Source of the DNA: Glandiceps talaboti
Taxonomy: Eukaryota > Hemichordata > Enteropneusta > Spengelidae
Reading direction: 5' to 3'
NCBI RefSeq assembly: GCF_964340395.1
Contig: NC_135558.1
Location: 14,044,501 to 14,108,500 of the forward strand
DNA: 64,000 bases
Shown piece after piece: positions 10,690 to 24,200 of this stretch. Within the stretch, counting starts at the first letter, position 1. The number at the start of each line of letters is the position of its first letter. The position numbers were made by a program, and so were the translations under genes. The notes under the pieces were generated by a model, which saw only the letters and a program-made list of their open reading frames with translations, searched no databases and was not told the origin of the DNA.

Positions 10690-11340
10690 TCTTCAAAATT
10701 GGCCCTAGCAACCATGACCAAGCCTTCGCAACAACCAAATGGCAGTATATTTTGGTCAAATAACAACATCATCTGGTTGGCAAGTGAGTAAACATTTAAA
10801 AAATGTATGCAAATACCCTAGCAACCATGACAACGCCCATAGCAACAGCCAAACGGTCGTGTATTTCACAAAGATAACAGGGTTTAATAGACAATTGAAT
10901 ACACATTAAAAAATGTATGTAAATTTGCCTAGCAACAAGACCACGCCCATAGCAACAGGCAAATAATCATGTATATTGCAAAGATAACAGGAATAGAAAG
11001 ACAAATGAATAAACATTCAAAAGTGTATGCAAATGTGCCTAGCAACAAGACCACGCCCATAGCAACAGCCAATTATTACATATTGCAAAGATAATGGGGA
11101 TTAATAGACAATTGAATAAACATTCAAAAAATGTATGTAAATTTGCCTAGCAACAAGACCACGCCCATAGCAACAGCCAAATGATCACATATATTGCAAA
11201 GATAATATCAGGAATTCATACACATGTGAACAAAAACATACACAAATGTATGCAAATATATCTAACAACAGGACCACGCCCATAGCAACAGCCAAATGAT
11301 ATAGCATATATCGTAAAGATAGCAACATGGTTGGATAGGC
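10690..11340. repeat. Approximately 110-bp tandem repeat with CCACGCCCATAGCAACAGCC core
   Basis: Six units spaced about 108-118 bp apart, with cores near 10700, 10820, 10930, 11040, 11150 and 11265. Each has CTAGCAACAAGACCACGCCC, then CATAGCAACAGCC, then TTGCAAAGATAA and a TATGCAAAT end. The first unit is the most diverged. Confidence 0.85.
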
Positions 11341-11504
11341 AACTGGATAGTCATTCAGCAAATGAACACCTATTGTTAGCATGGACTAGCATATGGATAA
11401 ACATTTTTAAAAACTGTACAGTTGTGCTACAACGCCATTGGCGGTATTTTTTTACCATAACTGCAATGAAGCTTGTGTGGCAGATATGTGCTTTCCCTGA
11501 TTGT

Positions 11505-12155
11505 TACTGAAATCAGTGATAGGTACTAATACTTATGCAGACATAGTTATAAATTATACAAGTCACAACATTTCATTGAAACAAGCATAGTTGTAATCCA
11601 CCAGGCATCAGTACAGCAAAGGCAAATTTGTCCTTGTTAATGATAACTGCTAATACTTATGCAAATGTAGTATTAAATTATACAAGATACAACATTCTAC
11701 TGCACAAAACATAGTTTTAAACGTCTGGCATTATGAAACCAATGGCAAACAAATGTCACTGTTATCAGTTATAAGTTCTAATACTTATTATGCATACATA
11801 CTAATGATTTATACAAGACATCATTTCGTTACAAATCAGAGTTTTAAACCACCAAGCGTCACCACAGCAAAGGCAAACAGATGTTCACAGATATCACTGG
11901 CACATATTTATACACAGTAATGAATTTTACAATACACTACACTATTTCATCTCATAAACGTTATCGTAAACTGCCGATGCCAGGCCTCTTACAGCCAGGA
12001 CAAACAAGATTTCACTTATAGTAATCATAACTACTACTACTTATCCACACACACACAGTAATAAATAATTCAAGACATGGCATTTCATTGTGCGCCCATA
12101 GTTGTAATACCACAAGGCCTCTTCACAGTAAGAGTAAACAACACTCCCAGCTATA
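11505..12155. repeat. Approximately 128-bp tandem repeat
   Basis: Five diverged units carrying CTAATACTTATGCA, ATTATACAAG, ACAACATTTCATT, ATAGTTGTAA and CACAGCAAAGGCAAAC blocks in the same order. Directly follows the preceding family, making a satellite cluster of about 2 kb in total. Confidence 0.75.
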
Positions 12156-12159
12156 CTTT

Positions 12160-12650
12160 TTGTGAGAGCGTAGACTATTCTTACTCACAAGAATATGCAC
12201 AATAGATGATCTCACTGTGCAACTGGTATGCAAATAAGTAATAAAGGAACACTTGTGATCACGCTATTAAAAAGGAAAATGAATGATCTGGTATTTCAAT
12301 ATTTGAACACATGATATATGAGAAGCGTATACTCAACACTTGATTTATGGCAGGTGTTTTCAATTATACATACCTATATTTCAATATTTTATTGTTGAGT
12401 ATGGCCGAATCCAAATATGTTGGCAATAAAATGCAGTATATTTTATTACAACATTCACTCATTCCATGCCTACTCACGTCAGACACAGTGTTATCTACAG
12501 TCATCAGTAGCGCTACCCGTTCCAGAGATCAGTTTCTCAGTTCATTTTTCTTATTTCTTTTCATTTCAAATGCAATCATCCTTAGTACCATGTGACTGAT
12601 GCTTAATATCGTATCAGTGTAGGTGCACTGTGGATGTGTGTGTTTTCATG
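12160..12650. other. Stretch without a recognisable feature
   Basis: AT-rich DNA between the satellite cluster and the first compound microsatellite. Short frames only; no splice-linked exon was found. Confidence 0.5.
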
Positions 12651-12653
12651 TGT

Positions 12654-12774
12654 GTATGTATGTATGTATGTATGTATGTATGTATGTATGTATGTATGCA
12701 TGCATGCATGTATGTATGTATGTATGTATGTATGTATGTATGTATGTATGTATGTATGTATGTATGTATGTATG

Positions 12775-12840
<66 letters not shown>

Positions 12841-12862
12841 CCGTCCGTCCGTCCGTCAGTCC
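12654..12862 (+). repeat. Compound microsatellite (ATGT)n(CCTG)n(CTGT)n(CCGT)n
   Basis: Tetranucleotide arrays follow one another with single-base changes of the unit: ATGT, with an ATGC interruption, then CCTG, CTGT and CCGT. All frames through it are low-complexity artefacts. Confidence 0.97.
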
Positions 12863-12959
12863 ATATGTCTGTCTTTCTGTGTACAAGTGCTTATTTCTCT
12901 AGCTGTGTTAACAAATATAGGCAAAAGCTGACTGGTTGGTGGTGTCATTGTACACGATA

Positions 12960-15900
12960 AATGCATATCTAGTCAGTCTAGTCAGGAAATTGTGCAAGAC
13001 AAGCTAATCAGATCATACATACATATACGATAAATAAGAAATTTGTCTGGCTTCTCAATTACTCTCGAAATGGCTTCCACATTTGTCACAAAGCTTGGCT
13101 AGGGCTTATAAAAGATTTCACACACATCAGTAAATTCCTATAAAAACTACAGAGCAGCTCTTACTGTACTACGAATTGTCATTAAGAAATTTCTCGCCAT
13201 CTAAAGATATTAAAACCTGCCTTTAAGTAGTACTCGTCAAGAGCACACAGAATAGAGAAATTGAAGAAATCAATTTTAATTCACCTATATATGTATACCT
13301 ATACAAAACGTTTCTAGGCAACGAAATGAAAACTGAAGGTCATCAAAGTGAAAAGGAGATTGAAACTTGCGATTGATATTTTAGATTCACAAAATATTAG
13401 ACGTGATCAATCTTCATGATTACATCTATTAATTCGATATTACCACAGATCGTGGATAGTTTTGACGGCAATTCATCAATGATGGTGTATATTCTGTAGT
13501 GGCCTTCATAATTGCAACGGTAAGGAGTCAGTGTATGTCGCATTTTTCTTCCGTCAGGGTTCGAACGAAATTGGGCGATTTTCATCTGCTTGATATGACC
13601 ATATTCAAAATTGATTCGACAGCTGATGTACTTGATAATTGATGCATGACTATATCAAAGTGGGTAATGAAATTCTCTGATCACATTTTTTAAATGTTTA
13701 ATAGAACTATAATACATCTTACTGGAGCATGTCAGTAGTATTGCGAGAATCACCACCTTTCTACATAGTGCTAAAGAAAACGGTTTCGGCGTATTTAGCT
13801 TTCATAGGTCATTGGCCGAGTAGAGGAGGGCTTCGATAGACTCCGGCTATTCATTCATTCATTCATTCATTCATTCATTCATTCATTCATTCATTCATTC
13901 ATTCATTCATTCATTCATTCATTCAGGCACTCACTCAGGCACTCACTCGCTCACTCATGAACTCACTCACGCGCGCGCTCGCTCGCTCGCTCGCTCACCC
14001 ACTCACTCATGAACTCACTCATGAACTCACTCACTCACTCACTCACTCACTCACTCACGAGCACTCACTCACTCACTCACTCACTCACTCACTCACTCAC
14101 TCACTCACTCACCCAAATCGCTGCCGAATACATAAATGTTTAAACATTTCTTTATTTTTGTAGGTAACTTCATGAATATTTTGTTCAGTTGCCTATATTC
14201 TTGGAAAGTTCTAAGTATGAATTTCACAATGTATACCTTTGTCAGGTGTGAAATTTGATCGTCTAAGCATATTGTCAATAACCTCTTTGCATCTTCAAAC
14301 AAGATATAAATGTTTGGAATCATTATATAATCGTAGTAATAGTATAATCTATTTAGAAAAAAATAATAGCCCTCCTAGCGTTCATGCTATACTACCCCTA
14401 AGCAAAGTATTAGAGAAGTCATGAAAATTCAGGTTGTTGAAGGTTATTGTTATCTTTTACAAAGCGACTCTCTGAGAATTATATTGTAGTTTAGAGTATA
14501 GAGTCGATGGGATTATACATCATTGGGGAAATTCAACCGTACGTGTTTTTATTTTAATGAGAAATTATATATCCTTCTAACCGTGTTAAAGGTTTCAGCT
14601 GAAAGATTCACGAGACAGAATTTTGGCACCAGTTAGTTTAAGTAATCCTAGTAAATTGAGTCTTGGGAAACATAAACAGAAAATACCATGATTTTAATAT
14701 TAAGAGATTTGTAATATCTTGAGGGAAAGGATGGCAGAGGATGACACGGTAGCCTCTTAAAGGAAGGAAACGCTGTGTACAACTCTGGAAAGGGAGGAAG
14801 ATGTACTGTTGAAGACTGTCATTGGCTCATCTGTAAGTAATACAATTGGATAAGATACGAAAACCTTAGCTTTTGCAAAAAAGATTAAAGACAGAACTGT
14901 CCTATATAAAGAGGATTATGGCTAATCTATGCAAATGCGGGAAATTCAAACTGCTGTACAGAGCACTAGCTGCTGGTGCTGGGTCTTGTTTTCAGCATTT
15001 TTTCTGTGCTTCGTGAAACACACAGGTCATGTATCATGTACAAAATGTTTGTGAATGTCGTAGGATGGTAACTTGATACACAAATTAGTTGAAAATCAGT
15101 CTGTTTGTTTCATAGAATAAAGAAACCTCTCCAAATGAGACAATTCCCCTGCAAACAGCTGCTTAGATTGTGTGTCATTCAGGATTATTCAAATATGCGG
15201 CATTTGCATGTGAAAAACCCAGATATAGGGAATGTTTATATTTTGGTGATTACTTGCCAGTGAGTCATCACAAGTTCTCCACCTGCAAACATCGTCAGTC
15301 ATATGCAAAAATCGTCCCAGGCGCCGGCAGTTGAATGTTTAAACCAGTGTTTGTATTATTGCGTGGATATACAGTATGAGATGGTATGAGACTTTAACAT
15401 GAAATGTAGAGTCGGAAAGAATGATTGACTATGTAGACGTAAACGTTTTGTCGTTCACATTGGGGTTTCTTGCAGCCTCTTTGACCCCTTTGATCTCATT
15501 AACACACTTGTTCATAATTTCAAAATTTGTCAAAATGCACTGTACAATTTGTTGCCCACAACTCCCTCTGGTTTGTACTCTCTCACACTCTTCTTCAATT
15601 CAGACAAATCTCAAGCACCACGTTGTATAGGGTTTTGTGGAAACATTTTGTCATTTTGAAATTGTACCTTTGAAACTGGCGAGTTTCGAAATACATGTTT
15701 TCATCGCTTCAAACATCGAGTTTTTGTAGAAAATAGAGAAATTATACATTTTTCATCAGACTTACTTCAAAGGCGTGCGGAATATTTTCAAGGAAACCAA
15801 GGAAAAATTTGAAACAGTGATGTGACTGCACGAAAGATATTCATTTCTCCGAATATGCATAGTAAAAGATATTCACAATCATGTTAAAACTCTATACAAA

Positions 15901-16835
15901 CTTGACTACCCAAGTTGGTGATTACTTATCGTTTAAGTAAAGCACGTCTTTCATTTAGTTGTTGGTAAATATTCTTGAGTGCAATTTCGGTATACATTAT
16001 TCAAATGTAATTGTTATGCTTTAGATGTCAAGAAATTTGGCAAATCTCGGATATTATTAAATATTTGCATCCAAGCATGCAAAGCAAACAGAGCTCAAGG
16101 TATAATTCTGTACATTAATAAAAATGTTGGTCCACTGACGTAAACCAAAGTTTTCAAATTTTTGAGGCGTAATCAAAGCAATAGTATATGTTGATGCTTT
16201 AATATCTCAGTGGATATTTTTCTGTTAAGATGGGGATAATTTAGAACTCTTGAATCCGGCGTGACGTCACGAAATAATCAGCATGATACCTATAGATAAA
16301 GTACCCCAGACGACAACACAGTGGGGGTGTACTTATAGACAAGAGTGAAATTATGAAACATGAGGACGAAAAGAGTCCATCTAATGATTTGATCTGAGCA
16401 GGGTGACAGGTGTAAATCTCCAGGCTATATACCGTCTTTATGAGAGTCTATTAAAGCTGTGAGGTGCTCATTAGTCAGTCTGGAAGATATATGCCCTGAA
16501 AAAAAAGACCTGACTTGTTAGTATGGCTGATGAGACTACGGCAAAAAGACAATTAAAGAAGGTAAATTGGAAGTATTGATCACAGACTTCGATCACTCCA
16601 AGGTATGCATGTTATCATTTTGTCATTATAGCAGGCTTGGCTATAAGATAGATGCGTAATGATGAACCATCTATAAAATGTGGATTTCAGATGGCGCCGA
16701 TGTAGTAAACTCAAAAGAAATACCCAGCAATTCCTGTTCAACTCCTCGAGGTAACGCCACTGTTTTTCAGACTTACAGACTACTAAGGTACATGCGAAAC
16801 CCTTAGAAGGGTCCCATATACTTTATTTTCTTATG
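12960..16835. other. Intergenic stretch, no gene seen
   Basis: Apart from the ATTC/CTCA array at 13849-14112, I see no gene, RNA or organised repeat. A consensus CRE (TGACGTCA) lies at 16262-16269 without recognisable promoter context. Confidence 0.5.
13849..14112 (+). repeat. Compound microsatellite (ATTC)n to (CTCA)n
   Basis: ATTC repeats to about 13924, then GCACTCACTC/GCTC variants and a long (CTCA)n to 14112, with short GCGC interruptions near 13970. Confidence 0.97.
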
Positions 16836-16838
16836 TTA

Positions 16839-17148
16839 GGCCTAAAAATAATTGTTTGGTTCCGGTTACCCGACCTCACCTAGGTTTTCATTGCCAACTG
16901 TAACACTTTTTTTTCCTTATTCGAGAAAAACTAATATAATCGCAAATATTGGGAACTAAAACTCTTCTTCCAATCTGTAATGGCTGCATATCTGATAGGA
17001 AGAAATAGACAACACAGAAACCATTTGGAAAACAACGGAAAACCTGACTAGACACTCACACAGGAAAATAATAACATAAAAAATCAACCTACCCCACCTA
17101 TTCTAAAATTTAGCGTAACAGGAACCACACACAATTTTTTATTAGGCC
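16839..17148 (+). mobile_element. MITE family copy 1 (PIF/Harbinger-like)
   Basis: 310 bp bounded by GGCCTAAAAATAATTG and its imperfect reverse complement (CAATTTTTTATTAGGCC), with TTGGTTCCGGTTAC / GTAACAGGAACCAC continuing the terminal inverted repeats. It is flanked by TTA on both sides (16836-16838 and 17149-17151). Internal landmarks shared with the other two copies are CTTCCAATCTGTAATGGCTG and CTACCCCACCTATTCTAAAA. No coding capacity. Confidence 0.85.
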
Positions 17149-18076
17149 TTAATAATCTAACGATCTAGGCACCACGTGTCTTTTTGGAACCATTTTCTTA
17201 AACCAATCACAGCAACGTTTTCGCAAAGCTACTCGTTATGCTACCTATTTACAAGACAGTGATCCTTATTCGCCTATTCGAGTTACGGTACACATTCATA
17301 CGTCAATGTGATATCGTGTTCAGTCGATCATCCGGAGCAAAAGGAAGATGACATTTCATCGGTGTATGTAAAGGTATTACCCATAACGTATCGGTTTTAC
17401 ATGGACACAGATAATTGATGTGTTTCTCTTGTATCAATTCGGCCCTCGTATTAACCCCAGGGTATTGACACTCTGTTTGCATCTAATCGAGCCATCGTAT
17501 TATCCCTAAAGATATGACACTGTTCTACAATTACAATCTGTTCAATTGCTTTTTTCTACAAGCTAATTAAGAAAGTAAACATCACGCTCCTCAATTATAC
17601 CAATCCAGAGTTATAACCATATGGTTGGGAAACGTATGTAATTGGATTTTTAACTAATGAAGCACCTTTTACTATGGTTTTCTACTTGTAAACACAATGT
17701 GAAACATAATCCAATTATATCTTATGTAACGTATTAATTGCTACTTGTTTGTTACTGTACATACAGCGTGTGCTTTGTAAACAAAGTCGGTAAACACAAG
17801 AAAACAAGCTATTTATACATGAAGTTTCGACATCTGTGGAAGTAACAGATTCATGCACAGACAGGATGTGACGTAGTTCAAAGATATATATACCAATTAT
17901 TTATCCATTGGTCACTGTAAGATCGTGTAAAAAAGGGTTACAGGTCTTATAACTGTTATTATGTAGACAATGTTACGATGACTTATTATAATATATGAAA
18001 AGCCAAAATATTCAAATGAAAATGAATATAATTAAAACACATAAACGAGATTGGTGACGATAAAAGATATACGTCT

Positions 18077-18079
18077 ACA

Positions 18080-18110
<31 letters not shown>

Positions 18111-18130
18111 GCACACACACACACACACAC
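18077..18130. repeat. (CA)n(CG)n(CA)n microsatellite
   Basis: CA repeats with a central run of GC dinucleotides; alternating purine-pyrimidine throughout, so Z-DNA-prone. Confidence 0.95.
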
Positions 18131-18882
18131 AAACATTTATTTACAAATACACATAGACATCTACAAACATAGATAAAAACAAAGATGCACACACTCACAA
18201 CACACATACACATATATGTATAAGCACACCTGCAAATACACTTCTACACGCTAACATGAGCTTGCATATTATCATAAAATCTAAATTGTGAGAGAAAATG
18301 TTTTTCTACATCATTCAGCTATTTTTATGTAAGGTGGTCATCTCAAACATTGAAGAGAATATATTTCCTGTCGTCCATTGCACAAACCTTTTTGAAACAT
18401 TGTAAAAGAATATATTTCCTTTGATCCATTAACGAAATCTTTATCAAATATTTATACATAATGATTGCATGAAATGCTTTTAGACCATTAGTAAATTGAT
18501 ATCTCTAGGTATCCACTATAATACATCAACACTATCTCAAACTTCTCAAATGACGTAATGATGACACCACCTCCGGTGAAATAACTATCATGTCCATATC
18601 CTAAATACCTAAGATCATGAACAACAGGCAATAATAGTGATTTCTTGTTACTTGTTTATTGATGAAAATATTACTTTAAATGTACTTTAAAAGATGAAAT
18701 AAAGATAAAGGTCACCAAATAGGAGAAGCACAGAATGTTGAAACTGAAAGGAAGTAGAATATTATATTATATTATATGCTTGTGATGAAAATACGTAAAT
18801 GTGTATTGCGATCCTTGCTGGGCATTGTAACCCACAGGGAATCATTGACATTAAAACTCCCACACTTTATTTTTAGTTTCAT

Positions 18883-19365
18883 ATGATTGACGGTTTTTTC
18901 TTTCCCTTCTGGAACACAATCAGTCGACTGTCTCTGATATTTTGGATAGTATATCAAGATGATTTCAGAAAGTGCAGCAGTAATATTGTGCTTTCTACAT
19001 ATGTACAAGTTGTAAGATGTGTGATTCTCGTAGATCCTATCTCTTTTCAGTTAACACGAGAGTTTTCACACATCGAATGTGTCGGCAGTCGTTTGACCTT
19101 CAATGTCAATGAAACTGTTCACAATCTTAATAGCCGTCAAAATGACACTGCCCATCTACTCGTAAACGCACTTAATGCAATGCCTAAATCGTTGTTTTTA
19201 GTTAACTATGCATCTGTTCTTCATGAAAGTGAGTGTAAAGAAATCATCTGTATATTGGCTAAGTCTCAAACCCAGTACCTATCTGTCCTTAGAGCCAGTC
19301 TGTTACCAGAATACGTTGAAATGATTTGTGAGAAATGGGGTTTTTATGTTCATTTTATTCATTGA
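18883..19365 (+). other. Unassigned 160-codon open frame
   Basis: An unusually long frame for this AT-rich region that I do not recognise. A TTTATTTTTAG just upstream could act as a splice acceptor. The middle and end read like a helical protein segment (HLLVNALNAMPKSLFLVNYA, YVEMICEKWGF), the start is hydrophobic. A second frame of 92 codons in another phase follows at 19413-19691. It could be a decayed gene or transposon fragment, or chance. No function is claimed. Confidence 0.18.
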
Positions 19366-20167
19366 CATGCATGCTAAGGAGTAAATATATTGGGGTTACA
19401 TAATAGAGGTGATTGATGGTAATGATGATGTACAAGGGAAAAAACGTAAAGCAACTTGTTGAATTTATGTTAAGACTTTCTTTTACTACAGACCTTGACA
19501 AGTTTAAAGACTTTAACAGGAATTTTTTGGGACAATCATGTAATATCTTGTCCGAGGCAAAGCATTTGACGAAACAACAGACGTTTGTCCCACGGACCCA
19601 TACTATTAAACATCGGCAAATAAATTGTTGTTTGGGAATATATGCAAGTTTACTACTAGATTTACGAACCTCTTGGTTAACAAAGAAGTGAACAGAATCA
19701 TAAACATTTCATACACCAATTTATCAATCGTTTCCCCTAACAAAGCCTTGTATGAAATATCATAGTATCAAAATACAGACGACCCACTTCATGACTTACT
19801 ATAACACCCTGTATATATCAGTTAAAATTGACTGTAAGGGGCGACATCAATGTAATCAGTAGTTCAATTTAAGATAAATAACAAAATTCTTTTACTTTGA
19901 CGGTAGAGGTAGATTTTCCTTTTAATGGATGTGTTGTACCCTAAACACAAATATTCTTTAGAAAATGTCAAATTGAGTTATGGAAGAATTCTTGCTATCG
20001 TAAATGCATGGCAATAAAATAAAGGAAAGTATCAGTAAAATACCTATTTTTATAACTACATACTGGCTTCATATTCATAGCACTACATACTACTACATAC
20101 TGATTTGAAATCGAGTGGGGTTTGAAGCAATTTCAAATTTTGACCAATTCAGTCAGAGGGGTGGAGT

Positions 20168-20182
20168 GGGGGGGGGGGGGGG
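20168..20182 (+). repeat. Poly-G tract
   Basis: Run of 15 G in an otherwise AT-rich region. Confidence 0.9.
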
Positions 20183-21216
20183 TCCTGAAGCCTAAGTATA
20201 AGAATTTAATTTATTTCATCCTACAATGAACTATTGATCTTACCCCTAACTGTCTGTACTGTCGGTGGATGCAATTAGTTATCAGTTAGTACCCAGTAAT
20301 GGGAATAGTCAGCGGAAAAGCACATTCAAAAGGTAATTGTATACGTCTTCGTGATTCTTGTCAATTTTTTTCTATATTTTGATGCAAGGCAATTAACCTC
20401 GTCAAATGATGCTTTTCTAAAGGTGTCCATCATTATATCAAATGATGTAAATATACAATTTATTCCATTCTAATGATACTTTGAGATGAAATGTAATGAA
20501 TAAGGTTTCTTTTAGTAAGTGACAAGTCATATTGTATAATCATTGGGCAATTTAGAGCTTTGTCGACGTTCGTACACATGTAGCACTATGCTATAGGGCC
20601 GGAAGAGGTTGAATAGCAGCATTTATAACTTTTCTGATCATTGAAAAATCAATGTTTACAATGTGGCGGGAAAATTAGCCATATACCTCGTCTGATCTTC
20701 AAAATAACAATTAACAAGACATTATTTTCAAATATGACAGACAATTATATATCATTCCCCAATATTTTCCTTCGTTTATCCAACGAATATATGAGTGAGC
20801 TAAGGGTCCTTGTCATGACGAGTAGCTAGACAACCCCTTATGTCACGAGTATTTTCCGGCGATTTGGAATGTTTTGACTCATATTTCAAGCACCACCGAA
20901 ACAGTGACATAGACACAGGTTGTCGTGATGCAGGATATCCATTTTAGTTTCTAGAAATAACTTGAGATGAGTAGGATATAAAGGACACTGCAGTGCCATA
21001 TTGAATCATGCACAAACCAAGGACTTTGTAGACAGTGGTGAAACGAAAGGTTACAGCCCGATTAGTTGTAGTCTGTATTATGATAACGCTTGTTCTTATT
21101 TTATCTTGTTATATTTGCTAAACCGTATTAGAAATCGACTAATGATCAATTGTTTTTTTTATAGTTTGCAGATACAGCCACCAAGCCGTTGCACACAGTA
21201 CCATTCACGACTCGAC

Positions 21217-21253
21217 TAACAAACAAACAAACAAACAAACAAACAAACAAACA
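21217..21253 (+). repeat. (AAAC)n microsatellite
   Basis: About nine units of AAAC. Confidence 0.95.
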
Positions 21254-24200
21254 ATCATTTTAACTGATTAGAAAGATTGGAATGTTTCCGGAAATTATAT
21301 ATTGAGTAAAATGCAAAGAAATATAGCAAAAAGTAGCTGCTGTTCCATTCGTTAGTACTTTCATATGTATGTAACATCAGATAGATGTGACAATCAGGGT
21401 AATACGATAACCTAATTCAGCAGCAAAATCTCAAATCTCCAGACTACCAATACCTAAACTCCATATCCCTACAGCTATATCGAAATAATTCACGCGCGTG
21501 TAGGACAGGAAGTCTTACCTTCTTAAGCAAACGTCAATTGCGCAGAATTTTATTCCCATTAGACGATATTCGAATAGTTTGCAGTACTGATGGCGCCATT
21601 ACGGATACTATAGCTATCTATAGGCAGTTGGTTGATACTGCAGTCTCCCTGCGTTTCCACTGAAATCTATACTCCTCATGTTATTCCATGTTATCAACTC
21701 CTGTAAACCATCAAACCAGTTTTAATAAAATGACGAAGTGCAAACCATAAAATCATATGTTTTCAGTTATAAACTTTTAGTATTTACTACTCTAGTTGGC
21801 AATTTAGCTGTAACAGTTTTAATATACCATAATGTACATCAGCCATAGCAGGGTTATAAAATCCTATCAGAGACACTGGACAATTTCAAGAAAATGTAAA
21901 AAAAACCCTCTCTTTAAGATTTCTAAGGGCAAAGGTCAAGATTCATTTATCCTTGAAGAGTTTTCCAAGGAAATTAGAGTGCGTATCTTATATCATAGTA
22001 TTATTTATGGCTTATCATCTTATTGGAAATTAGAGAACGCACATAATTTGTTGTTGTTACATTTTCAACTATTCTATTCTGAGTTTCTTTGTGCAGCTAA
22101 TAAGATTTACGTAGAATAAAGCATGATGCTAAAGCATGGTGCATGATTCCTGACGAGTTCCGAGAATTGGGTTTGCGTTCTCATTATCTTATCAGCTATT
22201 CCTTTGGTGGACAAAGATGTAATTCATGTACTATGCAAACTTGTGAACCGTTTTCAATTTTGTTTAATACGCATCTCTTTGATGAAGGAAAGTATTCAGG
22301 TGGCGCCGTGCTCTACTTTGTATACTTTGCAGAGAAAAGAATCACATGATGATAGCCTACGTTTGCCATGACATACTTTGAACCGCCGTCTCATATAGCT
22401 AACTCCAGCATTGTCAAGGCTTCTGACGAGAAGTGGTTAATGTCACTGCCATTTGATATTTTCTCCCAAAGGGTATTTCGATGTTGAATAAAAAGTTCGA
22501 TGCATATTTCCTGTATCCTGTGTATTCCGGTGACACTTGACAATCAAAACTAATTTTCATTAAAAAAAAGAAGAAACTCCAGTACTCAGCAAGTCTAAAA
22601 ATAGATCGATTGTAATTTGTTCCTTTGACGTTTCATTACATCTCAGTGCCAGACTCATTTCTATAATTTCGGTTCACAAGTGCCTGGTGCCAGTGAATGC
22701 ATTTAGAGATCGATCGAAAATGAATGTATTGTAAGATTCGACAAAAGGCAAATAGTTGGGATATTTTGATACACGCCATTAGCTCATTTATTACTCGTCG
22801 GCATCGTCCATACTTTAAGTACCAAACTCTCATCTCAGGGAAACGGCTTCGCCTGTTATTACACCTAGCGGGACGGCTAAGCTTAGTGAATACCACGAAG
22901 TCACAGATGCTCACTGCACTCAGCAGTAGTTCTGAACGATTTCAGAAGACCTCCAGTAGTGAACCCAGGTTTTAATGATTTCAACACAAATTCACATGTA
23001 CATGGAAACCACATAGCCCTGACCTCGTGCCTGAGGTAGGCATTAGGGGTGTTTCGTGTGTACGTGTTTTTCTCTATACTATCGTTCCCTACTGAAGGCA
23101 ATTATTTCCGAACAGGGAGACATAGTTGGAATAAATAATAAAGAGTAAATATTCTCTGAATAACGAATATTGTTAATATTAGACTATCAAACAAAAAAAA
23201 TCGAATTTGACTGCCAGAATTCGGCCACTAGGTGTTCTACATGAAAGCAGGTTGTGATAGGAAGTTTAGATGGAGATTAATTATTTCGTTATCGATGGTG
23301 CAATTCTAAGGAAATCGTGAAGTTGTATCCCATGGCCTATGTACTTTAGTGTACTACCATATGATATGCAAACTTATTTAGCGCCCTCGTGTGATGCTTA
23401 TATTAAGAAAATGACTATGACGTGGGTAACTGGAACAAGAAGTATTCAACGTCATACCATTTGCATCATGGATAGAAGTAGCCGGTGTTTCTATCCTTTC
23501 CATTAAGTAAAAATACACACTTACCTAAGTACCCTCTATCAAATAGACACAGGTTTAGTTTTAATACTAGACACATAATTAGAGACCAACACATTAGACG
23601 GTAAAATAATATTGTAAATTCGTCAAATATACAGCAAGACATTTTCCTGACAGTCATTGGCCGTTTATCGAGGAAAGACACAGCTACTTGAAATTCTTGA
23701 CACGTTGCCTCACAAATAATTTGCGTTATGGACCATCTGGAAGTATGTTCCTGTAGCACATGTTGATCAAAATATATGATGACTGTTATAGTGCACAATC
23801 CCAGTTACATTGAATTCTTTTTACTGTATAACCTTTCTTTTAATGCGACCTTAAAAAAATCAACCAAATACAATATCTTCGCTGTTACTGTAAGCATACA
23901 ATTAGTGTATCGATGTCAAGGCAAGTGCCATCCTTCAGCTATTATGGAACTGTCGCGGAGAATATTCGAGATGCTGCATGGTCTCAAAACAAAAATACAC
24001 TTTTACAACCTGTAAATCATAATTATGTTTGCCACTAGCGCGATATACCACATGAAATGAAATTAATATTGGTTAGATTTATTATTACATCTTCTAGGTT
24101 TTCATAATCCAGTTCTACTTTAACTGAATCGTGTCCATATTCTTCTGCTTATCACGTTCAACCTCCTTGCATATATACCTTCAAGTAACCGTTGGCCTTT

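Noticed and set aside
12614-12960. Several overlapping frames of 80-108 codons rich in Tyr-Val-Cys-Met or Ile-His-Thr
   Set aside because: Pure translation of the ATGT/CTGT/CCGT microsatellite in all phases; the same happens at 26.7-27.1, 30.7-31.1, 32.8-33.3, 41.3-41.7, 47.1-47.4 and 53.1-54.0 kb.
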